Assembly (NCBI GenBank): GCA_018402305.1
Contig: JAGYJE010000002.1
Coordinates: forward strand, 1-64,000
DNA: 64,000 nucleotides
Direction of reading: 5' to 3'
Origin: Puniceicoccaceae bacterium
Lineage (GTDB): Bacteria > Verrucomicrobiota > Verrucomicrobiia > Opitutales > Coraliomargaritaceae
Shown: positions 45,994-54,625 of the stretch, piece by piece
How positions within the stretch are numbered: position 1 is the stretch's first letter
Layout of the letters: each line of letters starts with the position of its first letter
Program-made: the position numbers and the translations under genes
Notes under the pieces: generated by a model
Database searches by the model: none
What the model saw: the letters and a program-made list of their open reading frames with translations, nothing else
Told to the model about the DNA's origin: nothing

Positions 45994-46953
45994 ATGAAAC
46001 TCTCCGAATCTCTGCCCGAGGCCCTGCGGCACATCCGTGCCGTTGGTGTCCTGGAGCGCTCCCTCGCACAAAACCGCCTGGCTCATGGTATCCTCCTGCA
46101 CGGTGAAAGCCTTAAGAGCCTTGAAAGCATTGTTCGCGCGATTGCCGCTCAGCTCTTGGAAACCGAGCGGGACCCCTTCGAGCACCCCGACTGTTTTCTG
46201 CTGCGCCCCAGCGGCAAGGCCCGGCTCATCAAGGTGGGCAAGACGGATGACAACAACTCCATGCGCAAGCTGGTTGTCGATATTGCCAAGAGTTCCAACC
46301 AGGGGGGACGCAAGGTCGGCATCGTCTTCGACGCCGACCGGATGAATGCCGCCTCAGCCAATGCCTTCCTCAAGACGCTCGAAGAGCCGCCGGAAGGCAC
46401 CACTCTCTTCCTCCTCACCACCCGCCCCTACGACTTGCTCGACACGATTCGCAGCCGCTGCCTCAATTTTCGAATCCCCAGCGACTTGGAGTCGATCCCC
46501 CATGCGGACTGGGATTCGTGGACCATCGACTACCGCGACTGGCTGGGCATGCTCCTCGCCGGTCCGACCAAGCAAAGCATTCCCCACATCATGATGGCCG
46601 CCTACGGCCTGAATGAGCGTTTTCAAAAGATCCTCAGTGAAATGACCAAGGTCGGCTGGGCGGCGCAGAAAGAAACCCTCCCCGAGCACATCACCAGCGA
46701 TGAAAAAGACGCCATGGAAGCGGGTTTGAGCAAAGGCTACCGCAAGCAACTCTTCGGCGAGATCGAAAAGGCCACGGCCCAGTTCACCCGGGAGGTCGAG
46801 GCTCTCAACCCCGGCGAACTCCCCGCCAGCGCTCTCCACCGCGCCACGGAGGCACTCGAACGTGCCGCTGGCCTCATGGAAATCAATTTCAACCAGGTCG
46901 CCGCCCTCGAGCTGTTTTTCCTCAGCTCGCTTCGCATCTGGACAACTGCGTAA
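45994..46953 (+). CDS. holB: DNA polymerase III delta-prime subunit-like protein
   Basis: A 319-residue clamp-loader-type ATPase-like protein. The N-terminal part (LRHIRAVGVLERSLAQNRLA, HGILLHGESLKSLESIVRAI) has the delta-prime layout with a Walker A replaced by HGESLKSLES, so it probably does not bind ATP, as in E. coli delta-prime. VGIVFDADRMNAASANAFLKTLEEPPEGTTLFLLTTRPYDLLDTIRSRC is the SRC-motif region used by clamp loaders. It is part of the replicative clamp loader. It is divergent from nth. Confidence 0.85.
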   Translation: MKLSESLPEALRHIRAVGVLERSLAQNRLAHGILLHGESLKSLESIVRAIAAQLLETERDPFEHPDCFLLRPSGKARLIKVGKTDDNNSMRKLVVDIAKSSNQGGRKVGIVFDADRMNAASANAFLKTLEEPPEGTTLFLLTTRPYDLLDTIRSRCLNFRIPSDLESIPHADWDSWTIDYRDWLGMLLAGPTKQSIPHIMMAAYGLNERFQKILSEMTKVGWAAQKETLPEHITSDEKDAMEAGLSKGYRKQLFGEIEKATAQFTREVEALNPGELPASALHRATEALERAAGLMEINFNQVAALELFFLSSLRIWTTA

Positions 46954-47049
46954 AGCAATTCAGCGCCCCCTCCCGACCTCGAATCACCCGCAGCACTCCA
47001 TAACGGTGCGGCCGCTACCAGTTGGGCGATGAATCGGCCCGACAACGCC

Positions 47050-47577
47050 TCATGCATGACCATAGAGCCTCGTATCGACCGGCAATGGGCTTGGCTCGCC
47101 GATCCGGCACTGCGCGAAGTCCGGATGGGCGGGGTTGAGAAGGAAGTTGCTTTCCAGAGGGATAATCGCGCTCGGCACTTGCAAAACCGACAGGCGTGCG
47201 TCCGCAAGCCAACGGTCACCGATTTGCCGTGTCTCCTTCAAGGACCAGGGCAGGCCGTCGTCGAGCCGATCCAGCGAGGACCGGGGGCCGTGCTCGACCA
47301 TCCTACCCGGTATCTCAACCGGGAAAGCCATTAACTCGGGCACGGCTCTGGACGGATCGATATGAACCAGAATTTCCAGCAGGGCCAGCGCCAGGGTGCT
47401 GCTGGCATAGACGACGCGTTGCCCCTTGCTGTTCCAACGCCCGCCGAAGCGGAAGGCCCCCTCTCCGTCGAAGGCGGTTGCGGCACGGCTGCGCTTGACC
47501 AACCGCCAGGCCCGAACTGTCGGAGCAGACAGATCAGCCGAATCAAACAGATCAGCCGAATCAAACGTAGACGCCAT
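47050..47577 (-). CDS. RES-domain toxin
   Basis: A 175-residue RES-family protein, the toxin of a type II system whose known members degrade or consume NAD+. The RES motifs are RAWRLVK at the start, GAFRFGGRWNSKGQRVVYAS, and the Glu in TLALALLEILVHID. The first residues repeat FDSADL because of an 18-bp tandem duplication. The ATG at 47577 overlaps the antitoxin stop by 17 bp, as expected for a coupled pair. Length is typical. Confidence 0.86.
   Translation of the reverse strand: MASTFDSADLFDSADLSAPTVRAWRLVKRSRAATAFDGEGAFRFGGRWNSKGQRVVYASSTLALALLEILVHIDPSRAVPELMAFPVEIPGRMVEHGPRSSLDRLDDGLPWSLKETRQIGDRWLADARLSVLQVPSAIIPLESNFLLNPAHPDFAQCRIGEPSPLPVDTRLYGHA
47531..47566. repeat. 18-bp perfect tandem duplication at toxin-antitoxin overlap
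   Basis: AGATCAGCCGAATCAAAC is repeated at 47531-47548 and 47549-47566. It lies across the antitoxin stop codon (47561-47563, minus strand) and the toxin N-terminus, adding six residues to the toxin without changing the antitoxin. Confidence 0.9.
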
Positions 47578-47998
47578 GTTCCAAGCGACCGATCAAATCT
47601 TCCACCTCGCGGGCGCCCATTTCGGTTTCGGCAAATTCCAGAGGGCTGCGCCCAACCAGGCCACGTGCCGGGCGCCCCAGCCAGTCGCGCGCCGTCGTTT
47701 GCTCGCCAAAGTAATCGACGGCCATCCAGTAGAGACGGGCATAGCGCATCAAGCGATCGCTGTGGTCGCGGTCGAGCGGCTGCTGCTTCGCCCGACGGCG
47801 GCTCAAAGTAGCCACTGAAATGCCGATCTTCGTGGCCATCTCCTCGACGGGCAGCCCGAGCATCGAGCGCAGCGCATCGAACTCCTCGACGGGCAGGCCC
47901 GCGAGAATCCGATCCACAGCGACCGCCGGATTGTCGGCATAGGCAGCCGCCGCTTCGGTCACCACGGTGGCTTTTTCGGATTGTTGCCTGTATTTCAT
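47561..47998 (-). CDS. Xre/MbcA/ParS-family antitoxin
   Basis: A 145-residue antitoxin of the Xre/MbcA/ParS family paired with the RES toxin. The N-terminal Xre-like helix-turn-helix is LPVEEMATKIGISVATLSRR (~residues 47-68), and the C-terminal antitoxin domain has MAVDYFGEQTTARDWLGRPARGLVGRSPLEF, which is the family signature (WL..P...L.G..P.e). The ATG at 47998 is preferred over a TTG two codons earlier. It is expected to neutralise the toxin and repress the operon. The AT-rich upstream gap (48005-48060) should hold the promoter. Confidence 0.9.
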   Translation of the reverse strand: MKYRQQSEKATVVTEAAAAYADNPAVAVDRILAGLPVEEFDALRSMLGLPVEEMATKIGISVATLSRRRAKQQPLDRDHSDRLMRYARLYWMAVDYFGEQTTARDWLGRPARGLVGRSPLEFAETEMGAREVEDLIGRLEHGVYV

Positions 47999-48221
47999 AT
48001 GCAATATAAATACCTATCAGTTGCAATCGGTCAAGTCACTTTCGCTAGATCAACTCATTTTCCCACAATCTTTTTCAGTTTGTTCCCATTGACAAGTTCT
48101 GGAGCCCCCGTGTCCCTGTCGTATTGCAATTCTGAGCCAATTAATTTTTCCTCCCCCCCCTACCCTTCACGAACCACAAGAATCCAGCTTAACCTTCAAT
48201 TCGCGCACAATGCGCAGTCTT

Positions 48222-48881
48222 ATGTGCGGTCGTTACACGCTTCATACCAACCGGGAAAAACTCGCTGAGATCATTGGCTCCGCCGTGCCGGAGGCGTATG
48301 AGCCGGACTACAACATTGGCCCCGGGCGCGAGGCCTTGAGCGTCGTTGCCCGGGATCGAACGGAACCCGTGGCCACGATGCTGCATTGGGGTCTGCGGAC
48401 GCCGCAGAACTTCCATATTAATGCGCGTATCGAAACCGCCGATACCACACCGCGCTTCCGGGAGAGCTGGCAAACGCACCGCTGCCTGCTTCCCGCGAAT
48501 GGCTTCTATGAATGGTATCAGGACGGCATTACCAAGCAGCCCTACTTCATTTATCCGAAGCATGGTGAGCCCGTCTTCTTCGCCGGACTCTGGTTCCCGT
48601 CGCCGGATGAAGCGGCTGGGTCGGCTTTTGTTATTCTCACGATGCCCGCACAGCCGGCCGTCCGCGACATCCACGAGCGGATGCCCGTTCTACTCGGCCC
48701 CGATACGCAGGCCGGATGGCTGAGCGGTCAGCTCAACAAGCACGCCGCGCAAGAACTGAGCAATCAAGTCCCTCTGGAAAAGCACACCGTTTCGCGAAGG
48801 GTCAACAGCGTGCAGAATAAAGACAGCCGCCTCATCGAAGCGACCTCGCCGCTGAACGATGATCAGATGATGCTCTTTTGA
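48222..48881 (+). CDS. SOS response-associated peptidase (YedK/HMCES family)
   Basis: A 219-residue SRAP protein that crosslinks to abasic sites in single-stranded DNA. The catalytic Cys2 follows the start Met (MCGRYTLHTN); the other active-site residues are Asn in INARIET, Glu in CLLPANGFYEW and His in DIHERMPVLL. The ATG at 48222 is required, because the Cys must become residue 2; an upstream ATG at 48210 would bury it. It is divergent from the toxin-antitoxin pair. Confidence 0.93.
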   Translation: MCGRYTLHTNREKLAEIIGSAVPEAYEPDYNIGPGREALSVVARDRTEPVATMLHWGLRTPQNFHINARIETADTTPRFRESWQTHRCLLPANGFYEWYQDGITKQPYFIYPKHGEPVFFAGLWFPSPDEAAGSAFVILTMPAQPAVRDIHERMPVLLGPDTQAGWLSGQLNKHAAQELSNQVPLEKHTVSRRVNSVQNKDSRLIEATSPLNDDQMMLF

Positions 48882-48910
48882 GTGTGCGGAGCCTGCAAAA
48901 CCTCGCTTTT

Positions 48911-49005
48911 CGTAGCCGGGTTGGCTCCGCCGCCCGGTCCGGCGTTGTCGGCAGAACGGGTGCAACGGATTCCCCGGGGCAGGCGGCGAAGCCAACCTGC
49001 CTACG
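48911..49005. repeat. inverted repeat, 26-bp arms, overlapping a stop codon
   Basis: The left arm 48911-48936 and right arm 48980-49005 pair with 22 of 26 matches. The right arm contains the stop codon (49001-49003) of the minus-strand Ldh_2-family gene. The arms are GC-rich (CGTAGCCGGGTTGGCTCCGC on the left). No U-tract follows, so this is more like a REP-type element than a terminator. Confidence 0.75.
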
Positions 49006-50095
49006 CCTCGACTTTGAACTCGTTGATATAATCCCAGGGTGTTGCGCCACACTCAACGGCTATTTCATTGAAGGCTTTCACCTCTGCCTCTGAGAAGAGA
49101 AGGCCGCCGGCCTTTTTCACGCGGTCCGCCCATTTCGCTTCGAGTTGACCGGGAAGGAGGCAGTTTTCATTGCCATGGCCCAGGATGTCGTCGATCACGG
49201 CTTTCACATTTTCGGACTGGTTGCGGCCCATTGCAAAGGCACCACCACTCATCGCTTCGGGGTGAATCACCTGGAAGTAGAAAGCCGGTGTGCGCTTCTC
49301 GCCCTCCGGTGCCTGACGGCTACGAATGGTGGGAAGGCTCCCGCCGATAAAAGCGCCGACGATTTCGTTGATCAGGCTGAGACCATAGCCCTTATGGGCA
49401 CCGAAAGGCATGAGTGCGTTAACGGCATTCGGATCGGTCGTGGGCTGACCGTCTTTATCAACGGCGGCATTGAGCGGTAGCTGCGTGCCCTCCCGCTGAA
49501 ACTGCTGGACCCGGCCCATCGCGATGACCGATGTGGCCCAATCGATGACAATCGGAAAACCAATCGCGTCGGTCGTGGGGAAGCCCCAACTGTGGGGATT
49601 GGTCCCGAGCGTGGGGAACTTGCCCATGAAAGGCACCACCTCGGCGAGGGCCGCCGTGCAATTTGTGTAAGCAATGTAGCCACGCTTGGCGGCTTCCATC
49701 ACATAGCCACCCCCCCAGAGATAGTGAAAAGCGTTGTCCACCGAAACCTGGCCGATACCGTATTGATCGGCCAGCTCGATGGCTTTGTCGACCGCGGCGT
49801 AGGCTGTGGCCTGTCCCAGCTTCTTGTTGGCATCCCAAATTTGGCTGGCGGCAAACCTCGAGTCCTTTACGACAATTTCCGCACCGGGGGTGCAACCACC
49901 GGCCGCGCTCCCGAAAAGGTGATCGAGGTGCAGCGCCTTGATCGCATTGTGCGTGCGAATGCCGTGCTCCGCTGCCAGGTCGGAGAAGCGGGCCGCCTGG
50001 GCCGCTTCATCCTCGCTGTAGCCGCGATGCTGATACGCCTCGCGGACAAGTTGATTGTGCCGCTCGGCAGGAACGATGTAGAATTTTTCAGACAT
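49001..50095 (-). CDS. malate/L-lactate dehydrogenase (Ldh_2) family oxidoreductase
   Basis: A 364-residue NAD(P)-dependent enzyme of the Ldh_2/YlbC family, unrelated to classic lactate dehydrogenases. SDLAAEHGIRTHN near the N-terminus, VDNAFHYLWGGGYVMEAA, TLGTNPHSWGFPTTD and PFGAHKGYGLSLINEIVGAF fit the family. Members reduce 2-oxoacids such as pyruvate, oxaloacetate, ureidoglycolate or 2,3-diketogulonate. The frame extends to 50236, but MSEKFYIVPAERHN at the ATG at 50095 is the family start. It is 112 bp downstream of the D-2-hydroxyacid dehydrogenase gene, in the uronate-type cluster. Substrate is unknown. Confidence 0.88.
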   Translation of the reverse strand: MSEKFYIVPAERHNQLVREAYQHRGYSEDEAAQAARFSDLAAEHGIRTHNAIKALHLDHLFGSAAGGCTPGAEIVVKDSRFAASQIWDANKKLGQATAYAAVDKAIELADQYGIGQVSVDNAFHYLWGGGYVMEAAKRGYIAYTNCTAALAEVVPFMGKFPTLGTNPHSWGFPTTDAIGFPIVIDWATSVIAMGRVQQFQREGTQLPLNAAVDKDGQPTTDPNAVNALMPFGAHKGYGLSLINEIVGAFIGGSLPTIRSRQAPEGEKRTPAFYFQVIHPEAMSGGAFAMGRNQSENVKAVIDDILGHGNENCLLPGQLEAKWADRVKKAGGLLFSEAEVKAFNEIAVECGATPWDYINEFKVEA

Positions 50096-50150
50096 AGATT
50101 TGGAAAACGGGATGAAACCTTGTGAGGCGACGCCGTTTACATGGAGGAGA

Positions 50151-50168
50151 GCGGGTGTCCCCACCCGC
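50151..50168. repeat. hairpin motif, copy 2 of a dispersed palindrome
   Basis: GCGGGTG and CACCCGC around the four bases TCCC. It is a reverse-oriented relative of the copy at 9712-9729, with similar flanks. It lies in the 112-bp gap between two dehydrogenase genes. A second hairpin, GCGGCGC / GCGCCGC, overlaps the stop of the D-2-hydroxyacid dehydrogenase gene at 50199-50222. Confidence 0.6.
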
Positions 50169-50207
50169 TTACAGTGGTTTGGTAGATTACGAGTAGAAGC
50201 GGCGCCT

Positions 50208-51185
50208 TCAGATAAGCGCCGCGGGTGGCGGGACATCGTTGACCTGTGCCAGGGCTTTCTCGCCCTTCAGCAGATTAACCAGGTTTTGCGTGGCCATGCC
50301 CGCCTGGCGCTGGACGCTTTCAAAGGTGCGCGAGCCGACGTGCGGGGTGATGATGCAATTTTTAGCACCGAGCAAGGGATGATTCGCGGGGGGCGGTTCC
50401 TGGTCGAGCACGTCGGCACCGTAGCCGCCCAGCTGCCCGGATTCGAGAGCGGCGGCGATATCCGTCGTATTGGTCAGTTCACCCCGACCACAATTGATCA
50501 GGATAGCCCCCTCCTTCATATTTTTCAGGCTGGCCTCACAGATCATGTCACGGGTTTCGGGGGTTAGGTTGGTGTGCAGCGAAACGACATCGCTCGCCCG
50601 CAGAAGTTGGGTGATGCCATCCATCCGTTGCACATTATGCGCTTTCACAAAGTCCTCCGGCCAGTAAAGATCGTAGCCGATACACCGCATACCAAAGGCG
50701 TTGGCGCGGATCGCCACCTCGCGGCCGATGCGACCGAGGCCGACAATACCGATGGTTTTACCCATGATTTCGTGACCCGTCATACGCTTCCACTCACCGG
50801 CGGCGGTGGCGTTGGCCTGCACCATCAGGTTTTTCTCAAGCGCCAGTAGCAGCATGAAAACATGCTCGGCGACCGTCGTATGATTCACGCCGGGGCAAAA
50901 GCTCACCGGGATCTTCTTCTCCGTAGCATAGCCCACATCGATCTTATCCACGCCAATGCCATACTTGGCAATGACCTTCAGCTTGGGGAGTGATTTTTCG
51001 ATAACAGCCCGCGTGATTTCGTCATCGCCGCAGAGGAAGGCATCGAAATCACCCACCAATTCCAGCATTTTAGCTTCCGAAAGCGGGCCGCGTTCGCGGA
51101 CGATTTCCGCCCCGGTGCTTTCCAGCAAGGCGTGATGGTCGCCGGGGCAATCTTGATAGGAGGTGGTTGTAAGGAGGATTTTCAT
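50208..51185 (-). CDS. D-2-hydroxyacid dehydrogenase (phosphoglycerate dehydrogenase-like)
   Basis: A 325-residue NAD-dependent enzyme. The dinucleotide motif is GLGRIGREVAIRANAFG, the catalytic Arg is in INCGRGEL, the Glu in DQEPPP and the His in ITPHVGSRT. There is no ACT domain, unlike SerA of many bacteria, so a sugar-acid or 2-hydroxyacid role is more likely than serine synthesis. It overlaps the uxaC stop by 4 bp, so translation is coupled. Confidence 0.9.
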   Translation of the reverse strand: MKILLTTTSYQDCPGDHHALLESTGAEIVRERGPLSEAKMLELVGDFDAFLCGDDEITRAVIEKSLPKLKVIAKYGIGVDKIDVGYATEKKIPVSFCPGVNHTTVAEHVFMLLLALEKNLMVQANATAAGEWKRMTGHEIMGKTIGIVGLGRIGREVAIRANAFGMRCIGYDLYWPEDFVKAHNVQRMDGITQLLRASDVVSLHTNLTPETRDMICEASLKNMKEGAILINCGRGELTNTTDIAAALESGQLGGYGADVLDQEPPPANHPLLGAKNCIITPHVGSRTFESVQRQAGMATQNLVNLLKGEKALAQVNDVPPPAALI

Positions 51186-52591
51186 GTTACGTTAGGGAAG
51201 TTAAAATAATTTTTAGCGTTGGTATAGCAAATACCCTCAACCAACGGGTCGAGTAGATCTTTATCATCGGGAATCAGCCCGGCCTCGACATCTGTGCCGA
51301 TGATTGAGCAGACAAGACGACGGAAATACTCATGTCGGGGGAAGCTGAGAAAGCTTCGCGAATCGGTCAGCATACCGACGAAGCGGCTGAAGAGACCCAC
51401 GCTGGAAAGCACCTCCATTTGCGTGCGCATGCCATCGAGCGTGTCGACGTGCCACCAACCGGAGCCGAGCTGCATTTTCCCCGGCACGCCACCGTCCTGG
51501 TAGCTCGCCATCAGTGTCGCCAGAGGATACAGCACGACAGGATTCACATGGTAAAAGATGCACTTGGGCAATTCGTCGGTGATCGCCAGACTGTCGAGGA
51601 AGGCCGCGAGGTTGCGGACGATCGGTTCGTCGAGCATTGAGTCGAAACCCGTATCCGCGCCGAGCGCCTTATGCATTCGCGTATTCGTGTTGCGGATCGC
51701 ACCAAGGTGCAGCTGCATCGTCCAGCCCCTCGCGGCGTTCCAGCGGCCCACGTTTTGCAGGATGTAAGTCATCCATTGCGCCGCCTCGGTGGCCTCAAGC
51801 GCCCGGCCCGCGCGCAGCTTTTTAAAAATGGCCTCGGCCTGTTCTTCGCGGCAGGCCCGATAGGGGCAGGCTTCCAGACCGTGGTCCGTCAGGCGGCAGC
51901 CGACCTCATGGAAAAAGTCATGACGCCGCTGCAACGCGCCGAGAAAATCCGCTGCGCTGCTGAAAGTCGTGCCGCAAACGGAGGCCAGTTGATCCGTCCA
52001 TTGGTTCCAGGCCGCCAGATCAGTCGTGATCATGGCCTTATCCGGACGGAAGGTTGGAAACAGCTTCGTTTTGAGCGTTCCGGCATTGTGCGCGATATGG
52101 TGCACCAGGCTGTCGACGGGATCATCGGTGGTGCCAATGGCTCGAACGTCAAACTGCTGGCAAATGCTATGCACATTGAAACCGTCCTCCGCAATTTTGG
52201 CGTTGGCCAAGTTCCAGATCTCGTCCGCCGTCTCGGGGCTGAGAACGAGGTCCGTATCGAAGTAACGCTTTAACTCAAGGTGCGTCCAATGATGCACCGG
52301 ATTACGCACCGTCTGCGGGACCGTCTTGGCCCAGGCATCAAATTTCTCCTTGGGCGTGGCCTCTCCCGTCACCAGGTGCTCGGGGATGCCAGCGGCGCGC
52401 ATCGTCCGCCATTTGTAGTGATCGCCCCCCAGCCAGATTTCCGCGAGATTCGGAAAGCGGGCGTTGCCCGCAATCGCCTCCGGCGGAAGGTGGCAGTGGT
52501 AGTCCATGATCGGCTGGTCCGCCGCCACTTCATGGTAAAGGCGCTGCGCCGTCTTGTTCGGAAGGAGAAAGTTTTCGTGCAAATAGGCCAT
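51182..52591 (-). CDS. uxaC: glucuronate/galacturonate isomerase
   Basis: A 469-residue uronate isomerase. NKTAQRLYHEVAADQPIMDYHCHLPPEAIA has the family's metal-binding HxH; WTHLELKRYF, VRAIGTTDDPVDSL, and LQLHLGAIRNTNTRM are further family motifs, and MLTDSRSFLSFPRHEYFRR is close to the C-terminus. It converts D-glucuronate to D-fructuronate (or galacturonate to tagaturonate). It leads a cluster with two dehydrogenases downstream and an SDR upstream. A G/T-rich tandem repeat lies just upstream (52605-52678). Confidence 0.95.
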   Translation of the reverse strand: MAYLHENFLLPNKTAQRLYHEVAADQPIMDYHCHLPPEAIAGNARFPNLAEIWLGGDHYKWRTMRAAGIPEHLVTGEATPKEKFDAWAKTVPQTVRNPVHHWTHLELKRYFDTDLVLSPETADEIWNLANAKIAEDGFNVHSICQQFDVRAIGTTDDPVDSLVHHIAHNAGTLKTKLFPTFRPDKAMITTDLAAWNQWTDQLASVCGTTFSSAADFLGALQRRHDFFHEVGCRLTDHGLEACPYRACREEQAEAIFKKLRAGRALEATEAAQWMTYILQNVGRWNAARGWTMQLHLGAIRNTNTRMHKALGADTGFDSMLDEPIVRNLAAFLDSLAITDELPKCIFYHVNPVVLYPLATLMASYQDGGVPGKMQLGSGWWHVDTLDGMRTQMEVLSSVGLFSRFVGMLTDSRSFLSFPRHEYFRRLVCSIIGTDVEAGLIPDDKDLLDPLVEGICYTNAKNYFNFPNVT

Positions 52592-52604
52592 AAGTAGGGG
52601 GGGC

Positions 52605-52678
52605 GGTTGTCGGTTGGTCGGTTTTCGGTTGTTCTGTTTTCGGTTGGTCGGTTGTCGGTTGGTCGGTTGTTCGGTTTA
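52605..52678. repeat. tandem array of 7-8 bp G/T-rich units
   Basis: About nine units related to CGGTTGGT, varying as CGGTTGT, CGGTTTT and CGGTTGTT, lie between uxaC and the SDR gene. A second, irregular repeat of AACTGATAACCGGTAA-type units follows at about 52706-52752. Neither is coding. The first unit is 14 bp from the uxaC ATG, so the array sits in its 5' leader. Confidence 0.8.
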
Positions 52679-52778
52679 TTAAGTCGCTCCGAGAGCGCGT
52701 CTCCCGATAACTGAAAACTGGTTAACTGATAACCGGTAAACCGGTAACTGGGTTTCCGCGAAGCGTCGCCCCGCGTCG

Positions 52779-53570
52779 CTAGATCGTCATGGATGCGTAA
52801 CCACCATCCACGACGATTTCAGCGCCGTTCATGAAGCTACCGGCCTCGCTGGCCAGCAGCAGCGTGGCACCGATCAACTCATGCGCTTCGCCGAAACGTT
52901 TCGCGGGGGTGTGCCCCATGATGGAGGCGACACGCTCGGGCGTGAGCACCTTTTTGTTTTGTTCTGCGGGGAAAAAGCCCGGCACGATGGTGTTGACCCG
53001 CACCCTGGACGCCGCCCATTCGCGGGCCAGGTTCTTCGACAAGTTGTGCACGGCCGCCTTTGTCGCCGAATAGGTAAAGACACGCGAGAGCGGAATGATG
53101 CCGCTCATCGAGCCGATGTTGATAATGCTGCCGCCCTCGTCCCGCTCGACCAGATACCGGCCAAATACCTGAGAGGCGAAGAGCACCGCTTTCAGGTTTG
53201 TGTTGAGAATGCGATCAAACTCATCCTCCTCGATATCGAAAATCGGCGTGGGCGAGTTGACCCCTGCGCCGTTGATCAGAATATCCACATGTCCCGACTT
53301 CTTCAGCACGGTAGCAAGGAGCGCCTGAATCGACGCCTTGGAACTCACATCCACTTTTTCGAAATAAGCCTTTCCGCCGGATGCCTCGATCTTCGCCAGA
53401 CGGGCGGCGGCTTTTTCCTCGCTCCGGCCGACTAATACTGTTTCCGCTCCAGCGGACGCGAGCCCCTCCGCCATGGCGCCGCACAACTCGCCGGTGCCGC
53501 CGATCACGACCGCTACTTTGTCTTTAAGTCCGAATAAGGAGTTTAGGTACTTTTCTGCTGCGTTTATCAT
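52779..53570 (-). CDS. short-chain dehydrogenase/reductase, candidate mannonate oxidoreductase
   Basis: A 263-residue SDR. The cofactor motif is [18 protein letters not shown] (a modified TGxxxGxG), with NGAG for stability, catalytic Ser in GSMSG, and YSATK for Tyr-x3-Lys. Family members annotated as D-mannonate oxidoreductase or KduD have this form. Beside uxaC, reduction of fructuronate to mannonate is the likely step; this is inference from context. It is divergent from the AraC regulator and 187 bp upstream of uxaC on the same strand. Confidence 0.85.
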   Translation of the reverse strand: MINAAEKYLNSLFGLKDKVAVVIGGTGELCGAMAEGLASAGAETVLVGRSEEKAAARLAKIEASGGKAYFEKVDVSSKASIQALLATVLKKSGHVDILINGAGVNSPTPIFDIEEDEFDRILNTNLKAVLFASQVFGRYLVERDEGGSIINIGSMSGIIPLSRVFTYSATKAAVHNLSKNLAREWAASRVRVNTIVPGFFPAEQNKKVLTPERVASIMGHTPAKRFGEAHELIGATLLLASEAGSFMNGAEIVVDGGYASMTI

Positions 53571-53696
53571 GCTCGAACCTTAACAGATCATCCAAGGCTA
53601 ATAAATGGATTGCTCTCTCATAAATTTGCATTATTTCATCGTATTCAACTGCGCCGGCTCATTTCATAATCGTTCTTCATCTCCGCTTCCCTCAAA

Positions 53697-54512
53697 ATGC
53701 CCTCAATTGAAAGAGACGATCCCTTCGACGCCATCGAAGTCGTCGACCGCCCCTGGTTTCCCTACCTCTGCACGGAAGTCGAGCACTGGGAGTGGCGGAC
53801 TTCAGGCGACGGGCACTACAACTTTTGGATGGCGCTCAATGGTGAGGGCTATCTCCACTGCGGGGCGCAGTCCTTTCGTATTTTTCCGGGTGCGTTTTTT
53901 ATTTTTTCTCCCCATCTTAATATTTCGGCAGCCCACCACTCCGGCCCGCGCATCACTCGTTTCTCGGCTCATTTCCATCCGCTCGTAGACGGCCGCCGGA
54001 TTACAAAGGTCCCGGGGCTCCCCCGCCTCGGCGGCCAGGTCCAATCGCTTAGTCTGGCGCAGCGGCAAATCGATGTCATCATGCGCCTCGCCCTGCAGCG
54101 CGACGAGGATGCAATGCTCGCGAAAAAGCTGCATGCCTTCATACTGCAATGCATCGGTGCGAGCGAGCACAGGCCGGAAGTGCCACTGAGCGGCCCCGTC
54201 GCCGAAGCACTCCGGCTCTTCCACGAATCGCCCGCCAGCGTCGGTTCGATCGCCCAGGTCGCCCGGCAAATCGGAATCTCCCGTTCCCACTTCGACCGTG
54301 AATTCACCAAACAGACCGGGCAAGCCCCCCAGCAGTTTCTGATCAGTTGCAAGATGATCGAAGCTCGCCGCTACCTTGAAAGCAGCCACCTGCGGGTTAG
54401 CGAAATTGCCGAAGCCCTCGGCTACAGAGATATCTATTTCTTTAGCCGCCAATTCAAGCAACTCGTCGGCCAGTCGCCCATGCAGTATAGAAAGGGTGTC
54501 CGGTGCCTTTGA
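53697..54512 (+). CDS. AraC-family transcriptional regulator
   Basis: A 271-residue regulator. Residues ~1-130 form a cupin-like sensor (DGHYNFWMALNGEGYLHCGA). Residues ~165-268 form the double helix-turn-helix of AraC proteins: VGSIAQVARQIGISRSHFDREF and LESSHLRVSEIAEALGYRDIYFFSRQFKQLVGQSPMQYR. It is divergent from the SDR gene, and regulation of the uronate-type cluster by a sugar acid is the likely role. Confidence 0.92.
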   Translation: MPSIERDDPFDAIEVVDRPWFPYLCTEVEHWEWRTSGDGHYNFWMALNGEGYLHCGAQSFRIFPGAFFIFSPHLNISAAHHSGPRITRFSAHFHPLVDGRRITKVPGLPRLGGQVQSLSLAQRQIDVIMRLALQRDEDAMLAKKLHAFILQCIGASEHRPEVPLSGPVAEALRLFHESPASVGSIAQVARQIGISRSHFDREFTKQTGQAPQQFLISCKMIEARRYLESSHLRVSEIAEALGYRDIYFFSRQFKQLVGQSPMQYRKGVRCL

Positions 54513-54625
54513 AGGAAGGTAGCCACCAGTGATCTGGAAACCCGGTGTTAAGTAATTATAGCCGATGATTGCAACATCTTCGAGCCCTGTTCATAGTTTA
54601 AGTCTGAGCAAATCTACGATGAGCC

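Noticed and set aside
47331..48026. Minus-strand frame of 231 codons overlapping the toxin-antitoxin pair
   Set aside because: It runs in another frame across both genes; RES and Xre motifs are in the annotated frames.
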